Positions 1 through 9,363 of a stretch of 64,000 nucleotides of DNA are shown in pieces. Below the pieces are notes generated by a model that was given only the letters and a program-made list of their open reading frames with translations, had not been told where the DNA came from and did not search any database. The position numbers and the translations under genes were made by a program. Position 1 is the first letter of the stretch. Every line of letters starts with the position of its first letter. Origin of the DNA: an uncultured Lachnospiraceae bacterium. Its GTDB lineage: Bacteria > Bacillota > Clostridia > Lachnospirales > Lachnospiraceae. The stretch covers positions 423,108 through 487,107 of the forward strand of contig CAJUDS010000001.1 in assembly GCA_910585345.1 (NCBI GenBank), in the 5' to 3' direction.

Positions 1-633
1 TTTGCTGCCCCGCTTCTGCAACAGACTGCGGAAACTAATTTTTTTATGTTCTTCGATATACTTTTCAATAAAATTGGACTTTTCGTCCATATTAATCTCG
101 TCTTTTTCAATCCTGCCGTATCGGCTCCTGATTGGATCCACCCGGTCTTCCTGCCTTTTTAACATATCCCTGAAAATGACATGGAGACGTTTCAACGTGA
201 TGTCCCCGATCAGTTCTTCATAATTGACAGGTGTCTGATACTCCGTGATTTCTTTCGGGATCGTTGGTTTTTTGAAGAAGTTCCGGCCCGCATCCAACTG
301 CCTGTCCTTCAATTCATAAGACATATACTTATACATCTTATATTCCAGCAGCTTTTCCACCAGTTCCGCACGCGGATCTTCCTCTTCCCCCTCTTCATTG
401 ACCTCTCTTGGAAGCAGCATTCTGCATTTGATGTCAATCAGCGTCGCCGCCATCACAAGAAATTCACTCATGATATTCATATCTTCCGTCTCCATCTGCC
501 GGATATAGGTCAGATACTGTTCTGTAATCTCCACGATCGGAATATCATAGATATCCACTTTATTCTTATCAATCAGATGCAGAAGCAGGTCCAGAGGGCC
601 TTCAAATGCCTGCAGTTTTACCGTTATTGCCAT
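1..633 (-). CDS. scpA: Segregation and condensation protein ScpA (partial, 3' end off window)
   Basis: The first 211 codons are visible; the last part of the roughly 250-residue family length lies beyond position 1. The reading frame starts MAITVKLQAFEGPLDLLLHL and continues with the kleisin N-terminal pattern (DLLLHLIDKNKVDIYDIPI, then FLVMAATLIDIKCRMLLP), which is diagnostic for ScpA. ScpA is the kleisin that bridges the SMC dimer and recruits ScpB, helping to organise and segregate the chromosome. The ATG at 633 shares one base with the TGA of the upstream phosphoesterase gene (TGATG), so the two are probably translationally coupled. There is no room for its own promoter. Identity is clear; only the C-terminal winged-helix part is unseen. 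Confidence 0.93.
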   Translation of the reverse strand, partial: MAITVKLQAFEGPLDLLLHLIDKNKVDIYDIPIVEITEQYLTYIRQMETEDMNIMSEFLVMAATLIDIKCRMLLPREVNEEGEEEDPRAELVEKLLEYKMYKYMSYELKDRQLDAGRNFFKKPTIPKEITEYQTPVNYEELIGDITLKRLHVIFRDMLKRQEDRVDPIRSRYGRIEKDEINMDEKSNFIEKYIEEHKKISFRSLLQKRGSK

Positions 634-1499
634 CACTGTGTCCTTTTTGTGTCCGGCAGCAGCGTCACAAGCACCAGCTCGCCCGGATTCCACATACGCA
701 CCGGAAGGGTATGGGTACCCAATCCTCTGCCTAATATCATGATACTGTTTCCCAAGCGAAACCTGCCGCCGTCATATTTGGGAAACAGAGTCACTGCCGG
801 AGAAACCATGCCGCCCAAAACAGGCAGTCTGACAATGCCGCCGTGCACATGCCCGGAAAGCACCAAATCGGCCCCCCACCGTGCATATTCCTCAAAATAG
901 AGGGGATTATGGGCGAGCAGAATTTGAAAACGGCCCGCAGCCGGTTTTCCGACAAGGCCCTCCAGATAATTCTCCGGCATCTGCTGTTTCCGGAAATGCC
1001 CGAAATAGGAGCGGTCAATCTGCAGACCGCACAAATCAATATTCTCCTTTGGAAGAATCAAATGTCCATTCACAAGAGGCTTGATGCCAAGCTCCTGCAG
1101 AGCCTTGACATAGCGCTCATACATGCCGCCAAAAGCCTGCGGATACTCGCTCGTCTTGTGCTCATGATTGCCGTTTGCCATATAAACCGGAAACTGCTTT
1201 GACAATGCCCGCAGCAGAAAAAGCGCATTGTCAAAGCCCGTTCCCTCCTTGGAAGTATACATATCCCCCACTGTTATCACACTGTCAGGATGACAGTCTG
1301 CAATGGCTTTCACCAGCTTTTCATTCTGCCTGCCATATGATTTATTGTGCAGATCGGAAAGCATGACAAACGTGTACTTCTGTTTTATTTTATCAGATTT
1401 TACTTCATACGGCGCCACAACAAAACGATTCATATCACGAATTATGACAATCGCGCCATACACCGCCGCAAAAAAAAGAATGGAAATCAAATATCGCAT
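633..1499 (-). CDS. Membrane-anchored metallophosphoesterase (YaeI/YkuE-like)
   Basis: A 288-residue protein with one N-terminal hydrophobic segment (residues 2-20, an uncleaved anchor or signal) followed by a calcineurin-like phosphoesterase domain. The metal-binding motifs are visible in order: SDLH (D49, H51), VGDM near residue 78, GNHEH, LLAHNP and SGHVHGG. This order is typical of the two-metal phosphodiesterases related to YaeI/YkuE, some of which cleave the pyrophosphate of lipid-linked substrates. The true substrate cannot be read from sequence. The catalytic domain would sit on the outer face if the segment acts as a type II anchor. It is the gene directly upstream of scpA, with a 1-base overlap. 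Confidence 0.85.
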   Translation of the reverse strand: MRYLISILFFAAVYGAIVIIRDMNRFVVAPYEVKSDKIKQKYTFVMLSDLHNKSYGRQNEKLVKAIADCHPDSVITVGDMYTSKEGTGFDNALFLLRALSKQFPVYMANGNHEHKTSEYPQAFGGMYERYVKALQELGIKPLVNGHLILPKENIDLCGLQIDRSYFGHFRKQQMPENYLEGLVGKPAAGRFQILLAHNPLYFEEYARWGADLVLSGHVHGGIVRLPVLGGMVSPAVTLFPKYDGGRFRLGNSIMILGRGLGTHTLPVRMWNPGELVLVTLLPDTKRTQ

Positions 1500-1539
1500 G
1501 TCTGTAAGTATATCATGAATTTAAAATCCACGAAAGCCC

Positions 1540-2790
1540 CTAAAAGAAATTTTCAAATACCTTTTTCACATAATCACGGTAAGTTGCCTTTTCCACCGTT
1601 TCCGTAAAAAGAATCTCCACACTGCCAATTTCCCTGCCATGCAGCGTATAGACAGCCTTTCCCGCAATGTCCCCTTTTCTGACCGGCGCCGCCACTTCCG
1701 CCGGCAGTTTCAGCGATTTTTCAATCTGGCTGATATCGCTGCCCTGGGTATCCAGATAACGGAACTCTTCTTTATAAGCGATGCCTGCCTGCTCTGCAAC
1801 GCCTCCCGCAACAGACAGCGCCGGCAGCGTTTCCGTATTCTCGTCCGTATAAAGGCTGCTGGCGGCAAATCCATAATCGAGCAGCCGCGCCGCATCCTGA
1901 AAACGGATCTTATAATCCGGCGCCGCCATCACCACGGCAATGAGATCAATACCGTCCTTGCTTGCCGTAGCCGACAGACAATACTTTGCCTTACCGGTGG
2001 AACCTGTCTTCAGTCCTGTCGCATAAGGATACTGCTTCAGCAGCTTGTTTGTGCTGGACAGTGTAAACTGGCTGCTTCCCTTGCGCGTCGTATGGGTAAT
2101 ATCCTCCATCCAGATTTTCGTATATTCGTAAATCTCCGGGTGCTGCGTAATCAGCGCTCTCGACATCAGCGCCACATCCTTTGCCGTCGTATAATGGCTG
2201 TCGGCATTGGTGAGCCCGCAGCAGTCTTCAAAGTGTGTATCAACCATGCCCAGGCTTTCCGCCTTTCGATTCATCATGGCCACAAACTCATCTTCCGTTC
2301 CGGCGATATATTCCGCCATAGCAACGGAAGCATCGTTGCCGCTTGCCACCGTGATACATTTGATCAGCGTATCCACGGTCTGTACCTCTCCTTCTTCCAG
2401 AAATACCTGGGAACCTCCCATAGATTTGGCATGCGCGCTCGTTGTCACCTCGTCGCCAAGATGGATTTTTCCCGCCTTCAGATGATCAAAAATCAACAGC
2501 AGCGTCATTATTTTGGTGATACTTGCCGGACTTCTCCTCTCCTGTGCATTTTTTTCAAAAATTGTCTGACCAGTGGACGCCTCCATTAGAATCGCCGACG
2601 GTGCGGCAATTTCCACTCTGGCGGAACTGCCGCCGCCCTCCTTTTCCTGCGCAGATTCGGCTGTTTCCTTCTCTTCTGTGTTCCAAACCGTTTCGGCAGC
2701 ATATGTATCCGTACAAAACCATACTGTATTTCCCGCCAGAACGGAAAGACTGACCAGCAGCGCCAAGATTCTATACTTGCTTCGTTTCAC
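1540..2790 (-). CDS. dacF: D-alanyl-D-alanine carboxypeptidase, DacF type (S11 family)
   Basis: A penicillin-binding protein of the S11 family that trims the terminal D-Ala from peptidoglycan stem peptides. The three active-site motifs are present: SITK (nucleophile Ser about residue 90), SGN in TVASGNDASVA, and KTG in GLKTGSTGKAKY. A hydrophobic segment near residues 8-24 is a signal peptide, and the C-terminal beta domain common in DacF/DacB follows the catalytic domain. I place the start at the GTG at 2790 because AGGAG lies 7 bases upstream and the hydrophobic segment then sits at the very N-terminus; an ATG 21 codons upstream is open but has no good ribosome site. DacF-type enzymes act on spore cortex in related organisms, which fits a spore former; a vegetative role is equally possible. 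Confidence 0.9.
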   Translation of the reverse strand: MKRSKYRILALLVSLSVLAGNTVWFCTDTYAAETVWNTEEKETAESAQEKEGGGSSARVEIAAPSAILMEASTGQTIFEKNAQERRSPASITKIMTLLLIFDHLKAGKIHLGDEVTTSAHAKSMGGSQVFLEEGEVQTVDTLIKCITVASGNDASVAMAEYIAGTEDEFVAMMNRKAESLGMVDTHFEDCCGLTNADSHYTTAKDVALMSRALITQHPEIYEYTKIWMEDITHTTRKGSSQFTLSSTNKLLKQYPYATGLKTGSTGKAKYCLSATASKDGIDLIAVVMAAPDYKIRFQDAARLLDYGFAASSLYTDENTETLPALSVAGGVAEQAGIAYKEEFRYLDTQGSDISQIEKSLKLPAEVAAPVRKGDIAGKAVYTLHGREIGSVEILFTETVEKATYRDYVKKVFENFF

Positions 2791-2843
2791 ATCATCACTC
2801 CTGATTGCGCATTCTACCACATGTATATGAATGCCGCAGAAGC

Positions 2844-3437
2844 CTAATACCAACGTGCGCGAAACATCTCGTATTTTTCTTTGATCTTATCCCGGTATTT
2901 TGCAGCGCTCCAATTCAGGGCGCGGAAAAGATGAAACAGCACATCGAAAAATGCCGCCAATGCCAGTACCGTACACACCTTTACGCCCGCTTCATAGGAA
3001 TATCTGTCAATAAAACCCATAATTTTTCCGTTTAAAAACATAATAATGATGACTGCATAAAATCCCCAGGCAATGGTACTCTCCAGACAGATAATGCCTT
3101 TGTAATTAAAAGGTTTTTCATTATAGTCCCACCACAACTGTCCAAACAGCGCCAGCATCAGCTTGCCTACCAGAAATTCAAACAATGTTGCAATCAGCGC
3201 CCCCGCAACATAAAGTTGTATGTATTTCCCCTCCAAAGGGTGCAGAATCAGATAGCCCAGCACGCCGCCAAATCCATAAATAGGACAAAAAGGCCCCTTA
3301 GCAAATCCTCTGTTTGTTATTTTTCTGTTGCAGACAGACATATATACCGATTCCACCAGCCAGCCAATCATACTGTAAATCATAAACGATGCTATAATGT
3401 GATAAATATCTGTCCCAAACATTTGCTTCGTCCACAT
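2844..3437 (-). CDS. Putative ABC-transporter type IV family membrane protein (PF06541-like)
   Basis: About 197 residues with four to five hydrophobic segments. It has the conserved start of this Firmicutes family (FMIYSMIGWLVESVYMS) and the NRGFAKGPFCPIYGFG signature between helices 1 and 2. The family is named after a weak resemblance to transporter permeases, but no transport activity has been shown to my knowledge. The start at the ATG at 3437 is preceded by AGAGGAAAT, which is better than the upstream ATG at 3491 that would put a stretch of the rpsU terminator inside the gene. It lies between the rpsU terminator and dacF and is probably expressed on its own or with dacF. Confidence 0.75.
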   Translation of the reverse strand: MWTKQMFGTDIYHIIASFMIYSMIGWLVESVYMSVCNRKITNRGFAKGPFCPIYGFGGVLGYLILHPLEGKYIQLYVAGALIATLFEFLVGKLMLALFGQLWWDYNEKPFNYKGIICLESTIAWGFYAVIIIMFLNGKIMGFIDRYSYEAGVKVCTVLALAAFFDVLFHLFRALNWSAAKYRDKIKEKYEMFRARWY

Positions 3438-3469
3438 ATTTCCTCTCTCCCCATATACTGCATATCCAA

Positions 3470-3499
3470 AAAAGTCCCCGGCACACACCAAGGACTTTT
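3470..3499 (-). terminator. Intrinsic terminator of rpsU
   Basis: On the minus strand an 8-bp stem AAAAGTCC/GGACTTTT encloses a 14-base loop and runs into a T-rich tail, 8 bases after the rpsU stop codon. Confidence 0.65.
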
Positions 3500-3507
3500 C
3501 AGATTCA

Positions 3508-3684
3508 CTAATTATATTTGCGCTTTCTTGCCGCTTCAGATTTTTTCTTACGTTTTACGCTCGGTTTCTCATAATGCTCTCTTTTGCGGATTTCCTGCTG
3601 GATTCCTGCTTTTGCACAGCTTCTTTTGAAACGACGTAAAGCGCTATCTAAAGTCTCGTTTTCTTTTACGATGACGTTCGACAT
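3508..3684 (-). CDS. rpsU: 30S ribosomal protein S21
   Basis: A 58-residue protein beginning MSNVIVKENETLDSALRRFK and ending in the very basic KRKKKSEAARKRKYN tail, which is the standard length and composition of bacterial bS21. It binds the small subunit near the 3' end of 16S rRNA and supports initiation. The ATG at 3684 is chosen because it gives the family-typical N-terminus; a GGAGG lies 13 bases upstream, a longer gap than usual, and a GTG 9 bases upstream of the ATG would extend the protein by only three residues. It has its own promoter (3769-3796) and terminator, so it is a single-gene unit. Confidence 0.97.
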   Translation of the reverse strand: MSNVIVKENETLDSALRRFKRSCAKAGIQQEIRKREHYEKPSVKRKKKSEAARKRKYN

Positions 3685-3768
3685 AAACCACACCTGACCT
3701 CCCTTCAGTCCCTTCGAATCAACACGACTGACCGGGTAATTTTTTATGCATCCATATGCACATTTATC

Positions 3769-3796
3769 ATTATAGCACATTTGGTACATACGTCAA
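3769..3796 (-). promoter_or_regulatory. Sigma-A-type promoter for rpsU
   Basis: Reading the minus strand, TTGACG (3796-3791) and TATAAT (3774-3769) are separated by 16 bases, about 85 bases ahead of the S21 start codon. This is close to the vegetative consensus. Confidence 0.7.
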
Positions 3797-3850
3797 CCAT
3801 TTTTTACAAAATTTTGCGATTTTGCATAGAAAACGGATAAAATTTCATCC

Positions 3851-6490
3851 TTATGATAACTGCCCTTCCAGCACTTTTGCAGCCTCGGCAATAGCGTCAT
3901 CAATGCCTGCCGGGTTTTTGCCTCCCGCCTGCGCCATGTTCGGCCTTCCGCCGCCTCCGCCGCCTACAAGACCCGCAATTCCCTTAATCAAATTACCTGC
4001 GTGCGCGCCTGCCTTCTGTACGCCTTCCGTAACCATCGCTACAATATTCACCCGGCCGTCCTTTTCGGAAAGCAGCACCACTACGCCTTCTTTCAGCTTG
4101 TCCTTTAGCTGATCGCCCAGATCCCGCAGGCCGTTCATATCAACGCCGTTCACCCTGGCTGCCAGCAGTTTCACCCCTTTTACTGCAATGACCTGATCCA
4201 TTACATCACCGAGAGCTTCCTTGGCCAGTTTGCTCTTCAGCGCCTCATTCTCACTCTGCAGGCTCTTCACCTCCGCAAGCAGATGGGAAACGCGTTCCGT
4301 CAGTTCCGACGGCGTTGTCCTTGCCAGTTTTGCCGCTTCCTTTACTGTCTTTTCCAATTCGTCATAATACCGGAACAGACCGCTGCCGGTAAGCGCTTCG
4401 ATTCTCCTGACCCCGGCCGCCACACCGCTCTCAGAAATAATTTTAAAAGCCGCAATCATTCCCGTGTTCGCCACATGCGTACCACCGCAGAGCTCTACGG
4501 AAAAATCACCCATGGATACCACCCGTACCGTTTCTCCGTATTTTTCTCCAAACAATGCCATGGCCCCTGTTTTCTTTGCTTCCGCAACGGTCATCTCCTT
4601 TGTCACAACCGGCAGAGAAGCGGCAATTTCTTCCTTTACAATGGCTTCCACTCTTTTTAGCTCTTCTTCCGTCATTGCCGAAAAATGGCTGAAATCAAAG
4701 CGCAGCCGCTCTCCATCTACATAAGAGCCGGCCTGCTCCACATGGGTTCCAAGCACCATCCGCAGCGCTTTCTGCAGCAAATGGGTCGCGCTGTGGTTTT
4801 TACAGGTATCGTCGCGGTTTGCCGCCTCCACACGAAGCGTCACCGTATCTCCTTTCCGGATCATGCCCTTTGTGACCGTTCCAATATGGCCGATCTTACC
4901 GCCGAGCAGCTTCACGGTATCTTTTACAAGGAATTCTCCTTCCCCGCTGCTGATCACACCGATATCCGCAGTTTGTCCGCCCATCGTTGCGTAAAAAGGC
5001 GTCTCGTCAACAATCACCGTAGCGTTTTCCCCCTCTGAGACAGCTTCCGTCAGCTCAGTTTCCGTCGTAATGACGGAAATTTTCGATGTATGGACCAGCT
5101 TGTCATACCCTACAAAGCGGGAAGTAATGGAAGGATCAATCGACTCATATACCGTCACATCCGCCCCCATATAATTTGTTTCCTTACGGGCGTCATGCGC
5201 TTTTTGTTTCTGCTGTTTCATTGCGGATGCAAAGCCTTTTTCATCGACTCCAAACCCTTTTTCCTGTAAAATCTCTATTGTCAGGTCAAGCGGAAACCCA
5301 TAAGTGTCATATAATTTAAAGGCATCCCCGCCGGATAATTCCGTTTTTCCTTCCTTTTCCATTGCGGCCTCCATTTCTGCCAGAATGGAAAGTCCCTGGT
5401 CGATGGTGCGGTTAAATTTATTTTCCTCCTGTGTCAGCACATTAAAAATAAAATCTTTTTTCTCTTCCAGTTCGGGATAGCCGTCTTTGCTTCCCGCGAT
5501 CACCGTGCTGCTTAAGTTTGCAAGAAAAGTATCCTGAATTCCCAGAAGCCTGCCGTGACGAGCCGCACGTCGGATAATTCTGCGCAGCACATATCCTCTC
5601 TTTTCATTAGAAGGCATAATACCGTCAGAAATCATGAAAGTGGCGGAACGGATATGGTCGGTCACAATGCGGATCGAAACATCCCATGCATATTCCTTCT
5701 GGTATTCTTTCCCTGACAATTCACATACACGGCTGCGCAGAGCCTGAATGGTATCCACATCAAAAATAGAGTCCACATCCTGCACAACCGTAGCCAGACG
5801 TTCCAGCCCCATACCCGTATCAATGTTTTTCTGAACAAGTTCCGTATAATTGCCCTTTCCGTCATTGTCAAACTGGGTAAACACATTATTCCATATCTCA
5901 ATGTAACGGTCACAGTCACACCCTACGGTACAGCCGGGTTTCCCACAACCGTATTTTTCACCACGGTCATAATATACTTCCGAGCAGGGACCGCAGGGAC
6001 CTGAGCCATGCTCCCAGAAATTGTCCTCTTTTCCAAAACGGAAGATACGCTCCGGCGCAATGCCGATCTCCTGGTTCCAGATGGCAAAGGCTTCCTCATC
6101 ATTCTCATAAATCGAAGGATACAGTCTGTCCGGGTCAAGTCCAACGACTTCCGTCAAAAATTCCCATGTCCAGGCAATTGCCTCATGCTTAAAATAATCG
6201 CCGAACGAAAAATTGCCGAGCATTTCAAAAAAGGTGCCGTGTCTTGCCGTCTTGCCGATATTTTCAATATCGCCTGTGCGGATACATTTCTGACAGGTCG
6301 TGACCCGCCTGCGCGGCGGAATTTCCTGTCCCGTAAAATATGGCTTCAATGGCGCCATACCGGAATTAATCAGCAGCAGACTGTTATCGTTATGCGGCAC
6401 CAGAGAAAAACTCTTCATGGCCAGATGTCCCTTGCTTTCAAAAAACTCCAGAAACATTTTTCGCAATTCATTTACACCGTATGGTTTCAC
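3851..6490 (-). CDS. alaS: Alanyl-tRNA synthetase
   Basis: An 879-residue class II synthetase of normal full length. The N-terminal catalytic core starts KPYGVNELRKMFLEFFESKGH; the editing domain carries the zinc motif NHSATHLL and, further on, CGGTH; and the C-terminal DHHA1/C-Ala region ends with a glycine-rich stretch (LVGGGGGGRPNMAQAGG) typical of AlaS. It charges tRNA-Ala and clears Ser- or Gly-mischarged tRNA. The start is a GTG at 6490 with GGAGG seven bases upstream. No T-box leader is visible in the 115 bases between it and glyQS. Confidence 0.98.
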   Translation of the reverse strand: MKPYGVNELRKMFLEFFESKGHLAMKSFSLVPHNDNSLLLINSGMAPLKPYFTGQEIPPRRRVTTCQKCIRTGDIENIGKTARHGTFFEMLGNFSFGDYFKHEAIAWTWEFLTEVVGLDPDRLYPSIYENDEEAFAIWNQEIGIAPERIFRFGKEDNFWEHGSGPCGPCSEVYYDRGEKYGCGKPGCTVGCDCDRYIEIWNNVFTQFDNDGKGNYTELVQKNIDTGMGLERLATVVQDVDSIFDVDTIQALRSRVCELSGKEYQKEYAWDVSIRIVTDHIRSATFMISDGIMPSNEKRGYVLRRIIRRAARHGRLLGIQDTFLANLSSTVIAGSKDGYPELEEKKDFIFNVLTQEENKFNRTIDQGLSILAEMEAAMEKEGKTELSGGDAFKLYDTYGFPLDLTIEILQEKGFGVDEKGFASAMKQQKQKAHDARKETNYMGADVTVYESIDPSITSRFVGYDKLVHTSKISVITTETELTEAVSEGENATVIVDETPFYATMGGQTADIGVISSGEGEFLVKDTVKLLGGKIGHIGTVTKGMIRKGDTVTLRVEAANRDDTCKNHSATHLLQKALRMVLGTHVEQAGSYVDGERLRFDFSHFSAMTEEELKRVEAIVKEEIAASLPVVTKEMTVAEAKKTGAMALFGEKYGETVRVVSMGDFSVELCGGTHVANTGMIAAFKIISESGVAAGVRRIEALTGSGLFRYYDELEKTVKEAAKLARTTPSELTERVSHLLAEVKSLQSENEALKSKLAKEALGDVMDQVIAVKGVKLLAARVNGVDMNGLRDLGDQLKDKLKEGVVVLLSEKDGRVNIVAMVTEGVQKAGAHAGNLIKGIAGLVGGGGGGRPNMAQAGGKNPAGIDDAIAEAAKVLEGQLS

Positions 6491-6605
6491 GTGATTTCCT
6501 CCAAATTTCGTAATGATAGATCAAAGCGTCCTGTAAAAGAACGCAAAAACAGTCTGCGGCATGCAAAACTGCCCAGCCTGTTCCTGCATTCTCGATCGGC
6601 ACAGA

Positions 6606-8000
6606 TTAAAAATCAAATTTATCGGCAAAATAAGCGTCCAGTTCCGCTATTGCCACGCGTTCCTGCTCCATGGAATCACGGAAGCGTACTGTAACACAAT
6701 TGTCAGTCTCCGAATCGAAATCATATGTAACGCAGAACGGCGTACCGATTTCATCCTGACGACGGTAGCGTTTGCCAATATTCCCTCTGTCGTCAAATTC
6801 ACAGTTATATTTTTTAGACAAATGATGGAAGATCTTCTCCGCACCTTCATTCAATTTTTTAGACAAAGGCAGCACCCCGATCTTAACCGGAGCCAGTGCA
6901 GGATGGAAATGCAGTACTGTCCGCACATCACCTTCCCCAATCTCCTCCTCGTCATAAGCGGCGCAGAGAAATGCCAGCACCACTCTGTCCGCGCCAAGGG
7001 AAGGCTCAATGACATACGGAACATATTTCTCATTTTTCTGATCGTCAAAATATGTCATATCCTGTCCCGACGTATTCTGATGCTGTGTCAGATCATAATC
7101 GGTTCGGTCGGCAATTCCCCACAATTCTCCCCAGCCAAAGGGGAATAAAAACTCAATGTCGCTCGTTGCTTTGGAATAAAAAGCAAGCTCGGCCGGGTCA
7201 TGATCCCGTACCCGCATTTCATCTTCTTTCATACCGAGAGACGTCAGCCAGTGGATGCAAAATTCTTTCCAGTACCGGAACCATTCCAGATCCGTATCCG
7301 GCTCGCAGAAAAATTCCAGCTCCATCTGCTCAAATTCCCTTGTGCGGAATGTAAAATTGCCCGGTGTAATCTCATTGCGGAACGATTTTCCCACCTGACC
7401 GATTCCGAAGGGAATCTTTTTACGGGAAGTCCGCTGCACATTTTTAAAGTTAACAAAAATTCCCTGCGCCGTCTCCGGCCGCAGATAGACGGTATTTTTG
7501 GCATCCTCCGTCACACCCTGAAACGTTTTGAACATCAGATTGAACTGGCGGATATCCGTAAAGTCATGTTTGCCGCAGGTAGGACAGGGAATACGATGCT
7601 TTTCAATAAATTCCTTCATCCGCTCCTGGCTCCAGCCGTCCACGCTTTCTTCCAGCGCAATGCCATTTTCCGCACAGTAATCTTCTATTATCTTGTCTGC
7701 CCGGAACCGTTCATGACATTCCTTGCAGTCCATCAGCGGATCAGAAAAACCGCCCAGATGCCCGGACGCCACCCATACCTGCGGATTCATCAATATGGCG
7801 CAGTCCACTCCTACATTATAGGGATTCTCCATAATGAATTTCTGCCACCATGCTTTCTTGACATTATTTTTCAGTTCCACACCCAGATTGCCATAATCCC
7901 ATGTATTGGCAAGGCCTCCATAGATATCGGAACCGGGATATACAAACCCTCTCGCCTTTGCCAGTGCAACGATTTTTTCCATTGTCTTTTCCATACTCAT
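6606..8000 (-). CDS. glyQS: Glycyl-tRNA synthetase, single-chain (dimeric) type
   Basis: A 464-residue class II synthetase of the alpha2 type used by many Firmicutes, archaea and eukaryotes, rather than the two-gene glyQ/glyS type. Its start region contains RGFVYPGSDIYGGLANTWDYG, which marks this type. Class II motifs include KKIPFGIGQVGKSFRNEI with TFRTREFEQMELEFF, and the C-terminal anticodon-binding domain includes LAPVKIGVLPLSKK. The ATG at 8000 follows GGGAGAGGAT. It precedes alaS on the same strand with a 115-base gap, so co-transcription is possible but not certain. Confidence 0.97.
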   Translation of the reverse strand: MSMEKTMEKIVALAKARGFVYPGSDIYGGLANTWDYGNLGVELKNNVKKAWWQKFIMENPYNVGVDCAILMNPQVWVASGHLGGFSDPLMDCKECHERFRADKIIEDYCAENGIALEESVDGWSQERMKEFIEKHRIPCPTCGKHDFTDIRQFNLMFKTFQGVTEDAKNTVYLRPETAQGIFVNFKNVQRTSRKKIPFGIGQVGKSFRNEITPGNFTFRTREFEQMELEFFCEPDTDLEWFRYWKEFCIHWLTSLGMKEDEMRVRDHDPAELAFYSKATSDIEFLFPFGWGELWGIADRTDYDLTQHQNTSGQDMTYFDDQKNEKYVPYVIEPSLGADRVVLAFLCAAYDEEEIGEGDVRTVLHFHPALAPVKIGVLPLSKKLNEGAEKIFHHLSKKYNCEFDDRGNIGKRYRRQDEIGTPFCVTYDFDSETDNCVTVRFRDSMEQERVAIAELDAYFADKFDF

Positions 8001-8024
8001 ATCCTCTCCCTGTTTTGCTGCAAT

Positions 8025-8663
8025 TTATTTGAATACGATATATACGGGCGTATTGCCGCCTCCGGCTATCACTGCCGTATCCTTTTTCACAGATTCTGTT
8101 CCTGCCTGATACAGAATTTTCCCGCCTGTCTTAACAGTCAGACTTCCTTCCGTCTCCGGCAGCTGCACAATCACAATCCGGCGGCTGCCCATTTCCAGAA
8201 GCTGTTCTCTTGTCACGGCAGACTGACCGTCATCCGTACCCTCCACATCGAGCAGCTCCACATCCAGATTATATCCCTTTTCATATGCTTCCGCTATCGT
8301 GCCGCAGAAAAAGGGATATCCGTTGAACAGGCTGTAATCTTCCGCCGTCCTGTACTCCATCGTTAGCTTCGCCCTGCCTTTTTTCACTTCCAGTTTTTTT
8401 ACCGTAATACACTCTTCACCGGCCCGGCCGTTATACCGGCCTGCCTCCTTTACGATAAAATCTTTTAACGACTGTTCGTCATAATATTCGGAAGCAAAAT
8501 CCTCCTCAATGGTATTGGTAATCATCCCATCCTTTTTCATTTCTACAATGTTGCTGCTTACCTGCGCGTCCGCCCCCTTTTGTCCGCGTCCGCTCTCCCC
8601 ACATCCGGCAAGACTGCATGCCAGCAGCAAAAGCACACACAATCGTCTTATTCTTCTGTTCAT
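8025..8663 (-). CDS. Predicted lipoprotein of unknown function
   Basis: A 212-residue exported protein. It starts MNRRIRRLCVLLLLACSLAGCGES, a lipoprotein signal with lipobox LAGC, so the mature N-terminal Cys would be lipidated and the protein anchored on the outer face of the membrane. The rest is a soluble, acidic domain with no motif I recognise. The ATG at 8663 has GAGGAGG upstream; the longer frame to 8717 would overlap recO. It follows recO at a distance of 34 bases and precedes glyQS. Confidence 0.75.
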   Translation of the reverse strand: MNRRIRRLCVLLLLACSLAGCGESGRGQKGADAQVSSNIVEMKKDGMITNTIEEDFASEYYDEQSLKDFIVKEAGRYNGRAGEECITVKKLEVKKGRAKLTMEYRTAEDYSLFNGYPFFCGTIAEAYEKGYNLDVELLDVEGTDDGQSAVTREQLLEMGSRRIVIVQLPETEGSLTVKTGGKILYQAGTESVKKDTAVIAGGGNTPVYIVFK

Positions 8664-8697
8664 GGCTTCCCTCCTCAACTTTTTTATTATAGCGGAG

Positions 8698-9363
8698 TTA
8701 CCCCGGATTTTCAACACACAATTTGCCCAGCACCTGCAGACTTTTAAAATCTCTGTCCATTACTTTTCTGCGCGCCTTTTCCGCGACCGCGCCAAGCTGT
8801 GAGAGCACGTCCGCCGTCACCGTAAACGTATAAAGCCTTTCTATAGCGGACTGTACAATAAAAGCCACCGCATACCGGGTGGATTCGTCGGCCTGTTCGT
8901 CCTGCCCAATGCCGGGGAATTCACCATTCACAGTCATTGCCTTAATTTCAAATATGTACCGTACAAGCAGATTGGGCAGACGCTCATTCTGCAGCGCCCG
9001 AAGCGACTGATATAGAAGGCGCAGCATTTCCTTCTCGTCATTGTTTTCCCTTGTATAGTAATCCGCAACTTCCAGAAAATAGACGCCGTAGCAGGCGGCT
9101 TCCATATCCGTCCGCAGCCCCTCAAAATAATTACTGATATCCGCTTCCAGCACCGTATAGGATGTTTTCCCCACAAAGAGTTTGAACGTACCAAAAGAGA
9201 AAGGATTTGCTGCCGCCGAAAGCCGGCTTGTCTGACGCCTTGCGCCTTTAGCGAATGCAGAAATCTTTCCTCTTTCTTTTGTCAGTATCGTCACATTTCT
9301 GTCATACTCACCTACAGGCATCGTTTTGATTACCATTCCCATTACTTCTACGAAATCCTGCAT
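8698..9363 (-). CDS. recO: DNA repair protein RecO
   Basis: A 221-residue protein with the RecO OB-fold N-terminus (VIKTMPVGEYDRNVTILTKERGKISAFAKGARR) and the helical C-terminal domain (FEIKAMTVNGEFPGI, then IVQSAIERLYTFTV). RecO with RecR loads RecA on SSB-coated single-stranded DNA. The position beside era and a YqzL-like gene is the usual Firmicutes arrangement. The four-cysteine zinc motif that many RecO proteins carry just after the GEFP segment is absent here; the family tolerates this loss. The start at 9363 has GCAGGAG upstream. Confidence 0.93.
   Translation of the reverse strand: MQDFVEVMGMVIKTMPVGEYDRNVTILTKERGKISAFAKGARRQTSRLSAAANPFSFGTFKLFVGKTSYTVLEADISNYFEGLRTDMEAACYGVYFLEVADYYTRENNDEKEMLRLLYQSLRALQNERLPNLLVRYIFEIKAMTVNGEFPGIGQDEQADESTRYAVAFIVQSAIERLYTFTVTADVLSQLGAVAEKARRKVMDRDFKSLQVLGKLCVENPG

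Noticed and set aside
1639..2589. Plus-strand open frame of 316 codons opposite dacF
   Set aside because: Antisense to a conserved gene; no start context or motif.
6491..6605. T-box riboswitch ahead of alaS, and likewise ahead of glyQS and trpS
   Set aside because: The gaps are short and I find no specifier hairpin, T-box sequence or terminator pair.
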